The translations under genes and the position numbers were made by a program. Of a DNA stretch of 64,000 nucleotides, positions 22,306 to 33,209 are shown piece by piece. Numbering within the stretch: position 1 is the stretch's first letter; the number at the start of each line of letters is the position of its first letter. Source of the DNA: Polytrichum commune (taxonomy: Eukaryota; Streptophyta; Polytrichopsida; Polytrichales; Polytrichaceae); NCBI GenBank assembly GCA_950295325.1, contig OX485806.1, positions 53,191,169 to 53,255,168 of the forward strand. The letters run 5' to 3'. The notes under the pieces are model-generated. The model was not told the origin of the DNA. It saw only the letters and a list, made by a program, of their open reading frames with translations, and searched no databases.

Positions 22306-24152
22306 TGTGAGGCCAAACCCCCCACCCTTAAGCGTCCGTAGTCCGAGTAGTGGGTTTGGGCTCACATTCCTCCGCGGTATTGGATTTGGACTTGGATGAG
22401 TCCATAGTGCAAGGTTCACCCTTCAAGTGGTCTTGGATTTAACTTTGGTCTTTGCTTCCTTTGTCTTGCCATCGCGAGAGTGCTCCACATTCTCCATTAA
22501 GTTGTGCACGTGGTTTATTTTTAAAGAGAGGATGCAAGTGTTAAAAAAAACACTATTCTCTATAGTCAATCTCAAATACATTTACTTGTGAAAGCCACAC
22601 ATAACACTAACTAGCATAATGTAACTAACTACTTGTCTATGAGCTAATTAGGTAGGCTATCTACTAAGCTCCTTCATGAACCCATCTCTTTACTTTCTAA
22701 TTACATAAACCTAGCTCCTTCATAAACCCAGCTCCTTCATAAACCCAGCTTCTTAGCTTCTAACTAAACAAACCCAGCTCCTTCATAAACCCAGGTCCTT
22801 CATAAACCCAGCTCTTTACTTTCTAACTAAACAAACCCAGCTCCTTCATAAACCCAGGTCCTTCATAAACCCAGCTCTTTACTTTCTAACTAAACAAACC
22901 CAGCTCCTTCATAAACCCAGCTCCTTCATGAACCCACAACTTTGTAGTTGTAATCCCCAACTACCTCACTAATTATTCAAGCCCTTAACTAATCTTCCTA
23001 CCTAATTTCCCTAATTCTACTAACAACCCCTTTCTAATCACACAATTCTTCTCTAATCCTAAAATCCTAAAATCCTAGAGAGGAGAGGGGGAGAGAGAAT
23101 TTCCTAACTTCACTAAGACTAACTAATCCACACAAGTATATTTTTGCACTCATCACAACATCAAGTGCTCAACTCTTAAACATGGAACTTGCAACCACGT
23201 GTATTCAAAACATGAACTTTAAGTACCACAAATTGGAATCATGAATTAACTTTAAAATCCTTCACGTCAACACTAATTCTACCAAGAGGTCAAGCCCTCT
23301 TCAAGGCTAACAAGCCTTGGCTCTCAAACTAAAAACTAAGCACACACATGTGCTCCAATATGGCTTCCCACACCCACACTTATAACTCGTGGGGTGCCTT
23401 GGAGCACAAAGGAAAGAGAGAGTGAGTGAGGGAAGAATGAGGGATTATATAGTAAGCTTGAGGGGGTGAGCACCCTCAAGGCTCACGATAAGCCCTTGAG
23501 ATTTCCTCCTACTTAGTAGGCGCCAATCCTATCTTCTAAGCCTTCCTCCCTCAAATGATCAACAAGGATCCTAATTCGAACATTTAACTAGCCTTGGCTT
23601 TCTACCTACCACACTTTACCAAACTTGGGATGCTTCAACCCAAACTTAGCCTCCTTCGCTTTCCGCCGCCATAACTTTCTCCCCTTACTTTCCCAAATCG
23701 TCGCTCACCACTCAATTCAAACCACGATGCTTAACTCGTGATTTGATTGGTGCTTTGAGAATTTGCTTATCCTCCACCTTGCATTCTTCCTTGGGCCTTC
23801 CCCATTAAGTGGCCATGATGAGGTGGTCCACTTGTGCGCTCCATGTGATCCTCCATTCATCCCAATTCGAAAGCACTTGCCTCTTGAGTCACTTTGGTTG
23901 TCTCCATCCATTTGTACTAGCCTACTCACTAACTACTCAATCCAAGTTCTCCTTACCTATCCTCATTCACTCAAATCCTTCCGAAGGTAAAAACACAATA
24001 ACAACTCACATCCTAGCCTCTTACAACATGGTACTTCTAAGACTAACATTTCACTCTTTTTATATTTTTGTGAAGTAACATGCTACTTCAAAGTGCATCA
24101 ACTAACGTTTCAAGGGTCTAAGACTAAATGTGGGCACCCTTTTGGGCTCACA
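22306..24152 (-). mobile_element. Element B left LTR (3' LTR, 1,847 bp)
   Basis: Plus-strand ends TGTGAGGCC...GGGCTCACA. Same length as the right LTR; I noticed two differences (C/T in CCGCGG versus CCGTGG, and T/A in GTCCATAG versus GTCCAAAG). Just inside, in element orientation, the sequence GGTCGCCAATTA adjoins the LTR and is shared with element C. A tandem array lies at 22,668-22,937. In minus orientation it carries the element's 3' end. Confidence 0.96.
22668..22937. repeat. Tandem array in the element B left LTR
   Basis: Repeated words CCCAGCTCCTTCATAAACC and TTTCTAACTAAACAAACCC form higher-order units of about 65 bp, roughly three to four times. The same array sits at the matching place in the right LTR. 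Confidence 0.9.
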
Positions 24153-24213
24153 TAATTGGCGACCATCGGGGGATGAATCCAAACATCTCTTGCTCCAAGG
24201 GTAAGTTGCCTAG

Positions 24214-27200
24214 TCAAGCTCGGTACTCCTTACATCTACATCCCGATGTACGGGTAGGAAAGAGCTCACCATTCAACGTTTCCAATTGAATTGAATTATT
24301 AGGAAAGACCTCATAGACAAGGTAAGGTCCTAACCATACCGCATCGAATTTCGCCGGAAATTCAAGCTTTCGTGCGTCTTGAATCATGACCATCATTCCC
24401 GGTGTTAGGGCCCTTCTCTTATGTTGTTTGTCGAAAGTAATCTTTCTCCTTCTTTGGATTGCCTCAATATGTTGAGCCGCCATTCTCCTCCCTTCGTCAA
24501 GTGCTTCCAAATCGGTGAGTCGATTTCGTAAGGATTGACTTTCGGTAAGTCTCGTACTCACGGCCACCCTAAGTGACTCGACTTCATATTCGATTGGTAG
24601 TGTCGCTTCAAGACCATAGACTAAGGAAAATGGTGTAGCACGCGTAGTTACCTTATAGGTTGTACGGTATGCCCAAAGTGCCGCCGTTAGTTTCGTATCC
24701 CAATCCCGCTTCGAGTCTATAACCGTCTTGCGTAGTATACTTACCAAAATTCCGTTAACCCTTTCCGTTTGTCCATTGGTTTGTGGGTGGTAGGGAGTAG
24801 TCTTCCGGTGATCAATTTTAAATTTCTCTGTCATCTCTCGAATCAAGTCATTCAAAAAGTGAGTACCCCTATCGCTTACTAGGATCTTCGGCACCCCGAA
24901 CCGCGAAATTATGTTTTCGTACATAAATGTTGCCGCGTGTTCCGCCGTGTCGGTCTTCACCGCTTTGGCTTCCGCCCACTTGGTGAGGTACTCGGTTGCC
25001 ACCACAATATATTTCATTCCTTTTGAAGATTGGGGATGGACCTCACCCACATAGTCGATGCCCCATTTTTCGAAAGGAATTAAGGGTAATGATACATGTA
25101 AAGGCATCTCCATTCTAAGGTCGTTTCGGACATACCGTTGGCAAGCGTCGCATTTCCTTACATAGTCATGGGCGTCCTTAAATAGTGTAGGCCAAAAGTA
25201 GCCCGCTCTAAGTATTTTTTGCCCGGTGAGTTGACCCGAGAAGTGACCGCCGCAAGCGCTATCGTGGCAAGCGATTAAAATCGCTTCAACCTCCGTTTTT
25301 GACACGCATCGTCGTAAAATACCATCGGACCCCCTTCTAAACAACCTATGGCCCACTACAACAAATTGCCTACTATTTACCCTCACCTTCCTTCTCTCTT
25401 CTTTTGTCCACTCTTTGGGCAACTTGTGGGTTGTTAGAAATTCCACTATGCCCGCATACCACTCCGGTGTAGAAGTGACCACAAAGAGGCTATCATCTAC
25501 TAACATATCATTTACCGGATTTTTTCCTATCTCCTCCGACAACCTAGACAAGTGGTCCGCTTGTAAATGCATACGACCCGGTTTATATTCCACCGTGTAG
25601 TCGAATTCTTCTAATAACAAAACCCACCTAGCTAACCTACCACTTAACTCCGCCTTGTTAATTAGATACTTGATAGCCATGTGGTCAACAAAAAATACAA
25701 CCGGGTTGCACATGAGGTAATGCCTAAACTTTTTAACGGAAAACACCATGGCTAGGCACTCCCTCTCCGTTGTAGAGTAGTTTCTTTCGGCGGGGGTCAA
25801 TTGCTTACTCGCATAAGCTATAGGTTGATCCTTCTCTTTTTCTCCCGTTGCTTGACAAAGCGCACTCCCTATTGCCACATTACTAGCATCACAATAGACG
25901 TGAAAAGGTTTACCCCAATTGGGTGGTATCAACACCGGATAGGTGCTCAACCTATCCCGCAATTCCTCAAAGGCTTTTTGACAAGCATCCGTCCACTCGA
26001 ATTTGACATCCTTTTTGAGCAAATGGGTAATGGGCACCGCTATCTTTGAAAAATTAGGAATAAGTTCCCGGTACCATCCCACATGTCCTAACAACTTAGA
26101 GATCCCCTTGGAATTGGTTGGAGTTGCCAAGTCGCTTATGGCCGCAATCTTATCCGGATCGGGTTCTCTACCTTTCTCACTAACAACATAACCCAACAAC
26201 ACTCCCTTATTCACTCCCAAAAATGTCTTATCCGGGTTCAATGCTAACCTCATCTTCCTACACCTAACCAATGCCTCCCTAACACAATGTAGGTGATCAT
26301 CCACATTACTTTGTGTGCTAAAATCGTCCACAAAGACGGTCATGGATTTGAACAACAAGTCGGTGAAGATATACATTACTAATCGTTGGAAAGTAGCCGG
26401 GGCATTACATAACCCAAATGGCATCACTACCCACACAAAAGTACCCCAAGGTGTAGTAAAAGCCGTTTTATGGATATCTTGGAGGGCTATGGAAATTTGA
26501 TTATAACCCGCATACCCATCCATAAAGGTATATCGCGAATGACCTCCAACCTCCTCAAGCAACAAGGTGATAAAAGGTAAGGGGAAGTGATCCTTTTGTG
26601 TGCACGAATTCAATTTCCTATAGTCGACACAAACCCTTAATTTCCCATTTTTTTTCTTTACTAAGACCATAGGAGAAACCCAATCCGTGATTTCCACCGG
26701 CTTGATAAACCCGGCCTTCAATAACCTTTCCAATTCCGCTTTCACCAACAATTGCAATTGAGGATTCATCCTCCTCTCCTTTTGTCTAATTGGCCTCGCC
26801 CCCGGAATTAAAGGAATCCGGTGCTCTACCATTTCCCTAGGAATTCCCTTAAGCTCATCGTAGGACCATGCAAAAGTATCACTAAACTCATCCACCAAAT
26901 TGCTATACTCCCTAACCTCTTTCTCCCCCAATTTGGAGCCCATCTTCATTTGTCGGGTTTTTCCATTCTTTAATTTCACATCCACGTACCGCCAATCCGC
27001 TTCCGACACATGTGCTTGTTCCTCTTTGTTCCGATACCAATCGGAAGGCACATTGGGGTAATCTTTCACATCTTGACCTACAACTATCCCCGTAGACGTG
27101 GTCTTGAAATGTAAAGGCTCCTCCAATTTCGATGACTCAATAATCACATCCTCCTCTTGAGTCCCATCTACATGAATTAAACTAACCTCACCCTCTTCCA

Positions 27201-28830
27201 CGTCATCTACCCAAGGTGTTAACCCACCGCTAATCCACTCTTCCTCGGTGAGCACCTCACATGGCTCCAACAATGAGCCCTCTCCTAAACTAACACTAGG
27301 AAATTCACTCCCTAAGCCTACTTGGTGAAATGTAACCATTACATCAACCTCGGACTCGGGGTACTCCCTTAGCCATTGGGCATAATCCCCATTATCCCCA
27401 TAATTGTAAAAATTAGGACCTAGACTTCCCGAGCCCGAATCTATAACAACCCTTTGACCTTCGGGATGGACGACTCCCACCAATGCCTTGCCAATCTCAT
27501 TCTCGTTTAAGTCATCAATTTCCTTCTCCAATGGCAAATACATCTCCTTCTTCATCCATCCTTCTAATGAACCAATGGACACTATGACCCTATTACCCTC
27601 CGGACCATAAGTGATGGATGGTTTAGGTCCACCCCAATTGACCATAGCATTCGCCATCCGCAACCAAGGCCTACCTAGCAAAATGGGGAAGGTGTCCTTG
27701 TTGGAGTGCATTTTAATGACATGGAAGGTGACCAAGTACTCCTCACCTCCCGTAGTCATTCTACAATCCTTGATCATCCCCAAAGGCGTAGTCGAACTTT
27801 GATTTGCCATATTTATGACCAAAGGTGAAGGCCCCGTGAGTCCAAGTCCCAATTTTTTCATAGTATCCTCCGGTAGTATATTTAGACTACTCCCTCCGTC
27901 GACTAGCACATTAGGAACCACCTTATCTACTATAACAACTTCTATTTCTATAGCTTTCACGTCTCTTCCACCTTGTGATTGGATCCTAGCGGCTATTTTA
28001 GCTTTCACCTTCCTCATCCTCTTGTGTACCGGCATTCCCTCCTTTAATGTTTTCCTTGCCGTGGGTGAAATTTCCAATAGTTGGCCGAAAGTAATATCCG
28101 CCTTGAGTGTACTAAGGTCCGCCCACAAGTCGTACCCGGTAGATCTTTCCACCTTAGAATTACCCACTACGTCGAATTCGTCTACGGGAACCCCCGGTCC
28201 TTCCCATTCACCCACATCGCTATTATCCAAGTCATGTACCGCATTAGTCCTCTCCCTATCTTGTAAAATTATATTTTCCCTCTCCACATCCTTAGTAGCT
28301 CTTCTAGCTACCCTATCCAACTCGGAGAGATTAATCTCTTCATCCGAAGAGTAATTTCCTTGCTCTCCTATTCCTACCTCCAACGGGGCATCCCCTCTCC
28401 TAGCCCTAGTAGTTACCGCTAGTGCAGGTGCTTCTTCAACCACACCCTTACCCTTCACTAACTCATATGTAATAGCATTGGTGTGAGGAGGCCATTGACT
28501 TTGCTCCTCTCCAATTCTCGTTGGGAGAGGAAGCATGTCATCACATGTGGCCTCCAACACTCCATCCATGAACCTAACATCTTGGGAGTTAGATGGTCCC
28601 GGATCCGTTGGAGGCGCTTGTCTCCCGTTACTACCATTAGGTGGAACTCCTTGTCTATTTTGTATTGGAATGTAACCGGTTGTAGTTTGCAAGCCCGCCG
28701 GTGGATGAAAAGTTTGCCTAGCATTACTATGGTCATAGTATAAGTTAGGTGGCCTAAGTTCATTGGCCGGTACTCCTTGTGGCCTAGCACCTCGCATATT
28801 ATCCCTTGCTTGTTGTTGTGGATTAGCCAC
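24214..28830 (-). CDS. Element B pol polyprotein: protease, reverse transcriptase, RNase H, integrase
   Basis: An unbroken 1,538-codon ORF. Residues 1-240 are low-complexity and charged. A retropepsin-like fold follows, with VLVDGGSSLNIL (Asp311; DGG in place of the usual D-S/T-G) and ILLGRPWL. Reverse transcriptase spans about 675-870: motif A YTFMDGYAGYNQI, PFGLCNAPATFQRLV and the catalytic VFVDDFS (833-839). RNase H spans about 975-1,095, with VYCDASNVAIGSAL, ERECLAMVFSVKKF and FVDHMAIKYL. Integrase has a zinc head near 1,189-1,231 (H, H, CDAC) and D1259 (GIDYVG), D1320 (VSDRGTHF), E1356 (GQTERVNG). No chromodomain. All catalytic residues look intact, so the ORF may be functional if it is translated. 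Upstream gag lies in the same frame behind two UGA codons. Confidence 0.95.
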   Translation of the reverse strand: MANPQQQARDNMRGARPQGVPANELRPPNLYYDHSNARQTFHPPAGLQTTTGYIPIQNRQGVPPNGSNGRQAPPTDPGPSNSQDVRFMDGVLEATCDDMLPLPTRIGEEQSQWPPHTNAITYELVKGKGVVEEAPALAVTTRARRGDAPLEVGIGEQGNYSSDEEINLSELDRVARRATKDVERENIILQDRERTNAVHDLDNSDVGEWEGPGVPVDEFDVVGNSKVERSTGYDLWADLSTLKADITFGQLLEISPTARKTLKEGMPVHKRMRKVKAKIAARIQSQGGRDVKAIEIEVVIVDKVVPNVLVDGGSSLNILPEDTMKKLGLGLTGPSPLVINMANQSSTTPLGMIKDCRMTTGGEEYLVTFHVIKMHSNKDTFPILLGRPWLRMANAMVNWGGPKPSITYGPEGNRVIVSIGSLEGWMKKEMYLPLEKEIDDLNENEIGKALVGVVHPEGQRVVIDSGSGSLGPNFYNYGDNGDYAQWLREYPESEVDVMVTFHQVGLGSEFPSVSLGEGSLLEPCEVLTEEEWISGGLTPWVDDVEEGEVSLIHVDGTQEEDVIIESSKLEEPLHFKTTSTGIVVGQDVKDYPNVPSDWYRNKEEQAHVSEADWRYVDVKLKNGKTRQMKMGSKLGEKEVREYSNLVDEFSDTFAWSYDELKGIPREMVEHRIPLIPGARPIRQKERRMNPQLQLLVKAELERLLKAGFIKPVEITDWVSPMVLVKKKNGKLRVCVDYRKLNSCTQKDHFPLPFITLLLEEVGGHSRYTFMDGYAGYNQISIALQDIHKTAFTTPWGTFVWVVMPFGLCNAPATFQRLVMYIFTDLLFKSMTVFVDDFSTQSNVDDHLHCVREALVRCRKMRLALNPDKTFLGVNKGVLLGYVVSEKGREPDPDKIAAISDLATPTNSKGISKLLGHVGWYRELIPNFSKIAVPITHLLKKDVKFEWTDACQKAFEELRDRLSTYPVLIPPNWGKPFHVYCDASNVAIGSALCQATGEKEKDQPIAYASKQLTPAERNYSTTERECLAMVFSVKKFRHYLMCNPVVFFVDHMAIKYLINKAELSGRLARWVLLLEEFDYTVEYKPGRMHLQADHLSRLSEEIGKNPVNDMLVDDSLFVVTSTPEWYAGIVEFLTTHKLPKEWTKEERRKVRVNSRQFVVVGHRLFRRGSDGILRRCVSKTEVEAILIACHDSACGGHFSGQLTGQKILRAGYFWPTLFKDAHDYVRKCDACQRYVRNDLRMEMPLHVSLPLIPFEKWGIDYVGEVHPQSSKGMKYIVVATEYLTKWAEAKAVKTDTAEHAATFMYENIISRFGVPKILVSDRGTHFLNDLIREMTEKFKIDHRKTTPYHPQTNGQTERVNGILVSILRKTVIDSKRDWDTKLTAALWAYRTTYKVTTRATPFSLVYGLEATLPIEYEVESLRVAVSTRLTESQSLRNRLTDLEALDEGRRMAAQHIEAIQRRRKITFDKQHKRRALTPGMMVMIQDARKLEFPAKFDAVWLGPYLVYEVFPNNSIQLETLNGELFPTRTSGCRCKEYRA

Positions 28831-28953
28831 CGGGTAAGGGACATTAATTACTTTGTCCGGTTGGCGACACGTATCCGAGGGATGACTTCCTCCACAATTG
28901 CTACAATTAAACTCTTGACCTTCGGACCAACATTGTCCTTGAGCGTGCCACCT

Positions 28954-29358
28954 TCAACAAAAGGGATGAAATTCCTTCTTCTCTAAATTTTGGCCACCTT
29001 GCCCTCTAGGTTGTGGTCCTCTATTGCTTCCATTTCCATAGTGAGGTGGCGCTTGACCTCGTTGATTTTGTTGAGGTGGGTTACCGTTTCCTCTTTGGTC
29101 ACGGTTTTGTCCACTTCTACAAAATTGACGCGTGTGGCCCGGTTGGCCACATTGGACACACCATAATCCGGAAGAATGCCTACCCGACTCAACCGGGGGT
29201 GGAGGCCCCGGTTGTTGACTCCGGATCATTAATGACATTTGATCCGTGAGGCTTTGCATTTGTTTTATCATAGCCTCTTGGAATCCTAGTTGGCTAGCAC
29301 CTAGTCTTCTCTCAACCTCCTCCAAGTGTGGATCCGTTCTAGGGGCCGGTAGTGCCAA
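28954..29358 (-). CDS. Element B gag C-terminal part with zinc knuckle
   Basis: In the same frame as gag and pol but bounded by in-frame TGA codons at 29,389-29,391 and 28,954-28,956. It holds an amphipathic helix with EAMIKQMQSLTDQMSLM, a CCHC knuckle CVQCGQPGHTRQFC that would bind element RNA, and a Gly/Asn/Gln-rich tail. After the second TGA the frame continues through another Cys/His group (CSNCGGSHPSDTC) into pol. Its first ATG is probably not a real start; it should be read as the middle of a gag-pol polyprotein. Confidence 0.75.
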   Translation of the reverse strand: MALPAPRTDPHLEEVERRLGASQLGFQEAMIKQMQSLTDQMSLMIRSQQPGPPPPVESGRHSSGLWCVQCGQPGHTRQFCRSGQNRDQRGNGNPPQQNQRGQAPPHYGNGSNRGPQPRGQGGQNLEKKEFHPFC

Positions 29359-29388
29359 AAGAGGTGCCGGTTCCCTAACCGCTAAAGG

Positions 29389-30453
29389 TCAGGGACCGGT
29401 GTCCACAATGGCATATGGAATTTGGTTCTCATACTTAGCGGGTTCTACCGCTACCACCCTAGGGCGTATGGGGATGAATTGTGGGATCAATTCATCCTCC
29501 CTTCTCCATAGCCTTTCGTGATCTTTATCCAAGTTTTCAATATCTCTAGCCGCACGCTTGGCATCCGCCAAGGTCAAGGGATTCCTTTCTAGAACACCCC
29601 TAATAGTTCCGGACTTAAAAAACCCTTGAATGAAAAATTGCTTTAGCGTGTCGTCGTTGAGCATGGTACCCACAAATCTAGTGCACACTAAATCAAACCT
29701 CCTAATGTAAGCCGAAATTTCTTCCTCCCTTCCTTGCTTCAATGACGACAATGCCCTTAATGCGGTACTTTGACCCACTTCCGGCCTAAATTCGTTAAGA
29801 AACTCCCTTTGTAATTGTTCCCATCCCCTAAAATGTCCCTCGGCATGATCCCGATACCATTCATAGGCTTCCCCCTCTAGAGTGGTAGGAAACCACACTA
29901 ACCAATAACCCGGGTCGGTTATGAGGGAGCTAGCCAACCGTTCGATATACCGTTCCATGTGCCGAGAGGGGTCCTCATCCTTGGTCCCATAAAATTTAGG
30001 GAGATGAGATGGCATATCCATCGCCGCTAAATTTTGTGGAACCACAATTGGTAGGCCTCTTGGCCTAACCAATGGGTCTATTGGAGGTATAGGAGGTATG
30101 GGCGGAATTGGGGGTATGGGTGGTGGATCCATCCCCCGTTCCTCGGCCATGGTGACCGGTGAACTATTCAACAATCCCCTATCAACTTCTACCGGGAATT
30201 CTTCTCTAAGTGTGTAATTTTCCGAAGAAGTTTCACCACTCAATTTGGAGGGAGTGATCTCCTCTTCAAGTTGAGCTCCAAGTTCTAAGGTGTCTAGAAT
30301 TAACCTAGTCCTAGGTTCGACGTTCAAACAACTCTCTATTCTAACATTATCTTGTTCTAATCTATCACTGATTTTAGAGGACCGCCTCTTTCGAGTAGAT
30401 TTCTCTAGTCCTACTATCAAACTTGGTTTTTGTGAGCGAGTCCTACCTTGCAT
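29389..30453 (-). CDS. Element B gag capsid region, 354 codons
   Basis: Begins MQGRTRSQKPS and is strongly charged for 100 residues. Then comes a proline-isoleucine run (repeated PPIPPIPP near residues 114-128) and a retrotransposon gag domain with LVWFPTTLEGEAYEWYRDHA, WEQLQREFLNEFRP, EEISAYIRRFDLVCTRF and the LTLADAKRAARDIENL helix. Gag forms the virus-like particle in which reverse transcription occurs. The frame ends at TGA 29,389 in a DTGP context and continues in frame on the far side. The leader between LTR and start is about 0.9 kb. Confidence 0.92.
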   Translation of the reverse strand: MQGRTRSQKPSLIVGLEKSTRKRRSSKISDRLEQDNVRIESCLNVEPRTRLILDTLELGAQLEEEITPSKLSGETSSENYTLREEFPVEVDRGLLNSSPVTMAEERGMDPPPIPPIPPIPPIPPIDPLVRPRGLPIVVPQNLAAMDMPSHLPKFYGTKDEDPSRHMERYIERLASSLITDPGYWLVWFPTTLEGEAYEWYRDHAEGHFRGWEQLQREFLNEFRPEVGQSTALRALSSLKQGREEEISAYIRRFDLVCTRFVGTMLNDDTLKQFFIQGFFKSGTIRGVLERNPLTLADAKRAARDIENLDKDHERLWRREDELIPQFIPIRPRVVAVEPAKYENQIPYAIVDTGP

Positions 30454-31362
30454 TCCATAAGAATCGATCGACCCTCACTTGACCACACATAATCCTAGCA
30501 ATTCCCCTCTTAATATTTTCACTTGTCTTGGTGTGGTTATAATTTTTTTAGGAGGTGAGGAAAAGAACCTGCAAGCCCACTTAGGTGAAAGAATCCCAAT
30601 AGGGGATAGGCATGTTCATGTTAATTTTTTGGTTAAGTCGGAGCATCACCTCCGCACCTTCCCGCAAATTAACACTCACCACAATACCGATTGTGAGGGG
30701 GTGACCTTCCGAGTAGATTATGTTAAAAGTCGAGGCTTCACCCTTCAACTTCTCACACCATCCACAATTCGGGAATTACCCTCTACAACGGATAACAACA
30801 ATCACGAGTACAAAAGGCATTCCTTAATTAGTTAATGAGTTCACTTTGAAGAAATAAACATACCTTGAGCAATCGCATCCCCCTGTGAGTTAGCACTCCC
30901 CTCAATCGTGACTCAATGTAACAACACCATAAACTTTGTGAAATATTAATTTAATCTAGAGCATGAAATGACAACTCCCAAAACTTTGAGACTCACCCCG
31001 AGGTGAGTGTCAAAGTTCAATGTCCTAAGGTGAATTTACCCTCTAATGTTTTAATGAGCTACTCGGTTATAGGTTCCTTTTAAGTTCTTAGCAAATCCCC
31101 AAAAAGGTTGAGGACGTACCTTCGCCGCGCTCCTTCCTCAAAAATGAATTTGCGTAATTGACAATGCAATTCATTCCAAGGAATAGTTGAAATACAATGA
31201 ATTCAAATGTAACCCAAAGAGAGAATACTTACCGAGTTTCGGGTGCTCCTTCCCTTCTCTCAAGTTTGTGTCTCCAATTTTTCCTAGTTGCCTCCAAGTC
31301 TCCTAGTCGCCTCCAAGTCTTGTAACTACCTTCCGCTTCGCTCCCGGCGGACGCACCAATTA
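30454..31362 (-). promoter_or_regulatory. Element B 5' leader with primer-binding site
   Basis: Non-coding leader between the 5' LTR and gag. On the minus strand, about 4 bases after the LTR end, is TGGTGCGTCCGCCGGGAG (31,358 down to 31,341), which starts with the TGG complementary to a tRNA CCA end and is the likely primer-binding site. I do not assign the tRNA. The rest shows no ORF I trust. Confidence 0.6.
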
Positions 31363-33209
31363 TGTGAGGCCAAACCCCCCACCCTTAAGCGTCCGTAGTC
31401 CGAGTAGTGGGTTTGGGCTCACATTCCTCCGTGGTATTGGATTTGGACTTGGATGAGTCCAAAGTGCAAGGTTCACCCTTCAAGTGGTCTTGGATTTAAC
31501 TTTGGTCTTTGCTTCCTTTGTCTTGCCATCGCGAGAGTGCTCCACATTCTCCATTAAGTTGTGCACGTGGTTTATTTTTAAAGAGAGGATGCAAGTGTTA
31601 AAAAAAACACTATTCTCTATAGTCAATCTCAAATACATTTACTTGTGAAAGCCACACATAACACTAACTAGCATAATGTAACTAACTACTTGTCTATGAG
31701 CTAATTAGGTAGGCTATCTACTAAGCTCCTTCATGAACCCATCTCTTTACTTTCTAATTACATAAACCTAGCTCCTTCATAAACCCAGCTCCTTCATAAA
31801 CCCAGCTTCTTAGCTTCTAACTAAACAAACCCAGCTCCTTCATAAACCCAGGTCCTTCATAAACCCAGCTCTTTACTTTCTAACTAAACAAACCCAGCTC
31901 CTTCATAAACCCAGGTCCTTCATAAACCCAGCTCTTTACTTTCTAACTAAACAAACCCAGCTCCTTCATAAACCCAGCTCCTTCATGAACCCACAACTTT
32001 GTAGTTGTAATCCCCAACTACCTCACTAATTATTCAAGCCCTTAACTAATCTTCCTACCTAATTTCCCTAATTCTACTAACAACCCCTTTCTAATCACAC
32101 AATTCTTCTCTAATCCTAAAATCCTAAAATCCTAGAGAGGAGAGGGGGAGAGAGAATTTCCTAACTTCACTAAGACTAACTAATCCACACAAGTATATTT
32201 TTGCACTCATCACAACATCAAGTGCTCAACTCTTAAACATGGAACTTGCAACCACGTGTATTCAAAACATGAACTTTAAGTACCACAAATTGGAATCATG
32301 AATTAACTTTAAAATCCTTCACGTCAACACTAATTCTACCAAGAGGTCAAGCCCTCTTCAAGGCTAACAAGCCTTGGCTCTCAAACTAAAAACTAAGCAC
32401 ACACATGTGCTCCAATATGGCTTCCCACACCCACACTTATAACTCGTGGGGTGCCTTGGAGCACAAAGGAAAGAGAGAGTGAGTGAGGGAAGAATGAGGG
32501 ATTATATAGTAAGCTTGAGGGGGTGAGCACCCTCAAGGCTCACGATAAGCCCTTGAGATTTCCTCCTACTTAGTAGGCGCCAATCCTATCTTCTAAGCCT
32601 TCCTCCCTCAAATGATCAACAAGGATCCTAATTCGAACATTTAACTAGCCTTGGCTTTCTACCTACCACACTTTACCAAACTTGGGATGCTTCAACCCAA
32701 ACTTAGCCTCCTTCGCTTTCCGCCGCCATAACTTTCTCCCCTTACTTTCCCAAATCGTCGCTCACCACTCAATTCAAACCACGATGCTTAACTCGTGATT
32801 TGATTGGTGCTTTGAGAATTTGCTTATCCTCCACCTTGCATTCTTCCTTGGGCCTTCCCCATTAAGTGGCCATGATGAGGTGGTCCACTTGTGCGCTCCA
32901 TGTGATCCTCCATTCATCCCAATTCGAAAGCACTTGCCTCTTGAGTCACTTTGGTTGTCTCCATCCATTTGTACTAGCCTACTCACTAACTACTCAATCC
33001 AAGTTCTCCTTACCTATCCTCATTCACTCAAATCCTTCCGAAGGTAAAAACACAATAACAACTCACATCCTAGCCTCTTACAACATGGTACTTCTAAGAC
33101 TAACATTTCACTCTTTTTATATTTTTGTGAAGTAACATGCTACTTCAAAGTGCATCAACTAACGTTTCAAGGGTCTAAGACTAAATGTGGGCACCCTTTT
33201 GGGCTCACA
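31363..33209 (-). mobile_element. Element B right LTR (5' LTR, 1,847 bp)
   Basis: The 5' LTR in element orientation, equal in length to 22,306-24,152 and almost identical. It should carry the element's promoter, which I cannot locate by eye. The tandem array recurs at about 31,725-31,994. The perfect CTTGC duplication follows at 33,210. Confidence 0.96.
31725..31994. repeat. Tandem array in the element B right LTR
   Basis: Matches the array at 22,668-22,937 at the corresponding place in the LTR. Confidence 0.9.

Larger units (their letters stand above)
22306..33209 (-). mobile_element. Element B: young Tat-like Ty3/gypsy retrotransposon nested in element A
   Basis: A full-length 10,904-bp element: two 1,847-bp LTRs with at most a few differences, a primer site, gag, zinc-knuckle segment, a 1,538-codon pol ORF and a perfect CTTGC duplication. 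No chromodomain follows the integrase, and the domain order protease-RT-RNase H-integrase is Ty3-type; the general make-up fits the non-chromovirus Tat/Athila side of the family. It cut the methyltransferase ORF of element A just before motif X, so A was already in place. The two-base LTR divergence makes this a recent event compared with A, whose LTRs differ by about 1-2 percent. Confidence 0.96.

Noticed and set aside
22668..22937. Regularly spaced repeats reminiscent of a CRISPR array
   Set aside because: The spacers are themselves repeated, the array is inside an LTR and occurs identically in the other LTR; the genome is eukaryotic.
24214..30453. Programmed frameshift between gag and pol of element B
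   Set aside because: Gag, the zinc-knuckle segment and pol are all in one frame; only UGA codons separate them.
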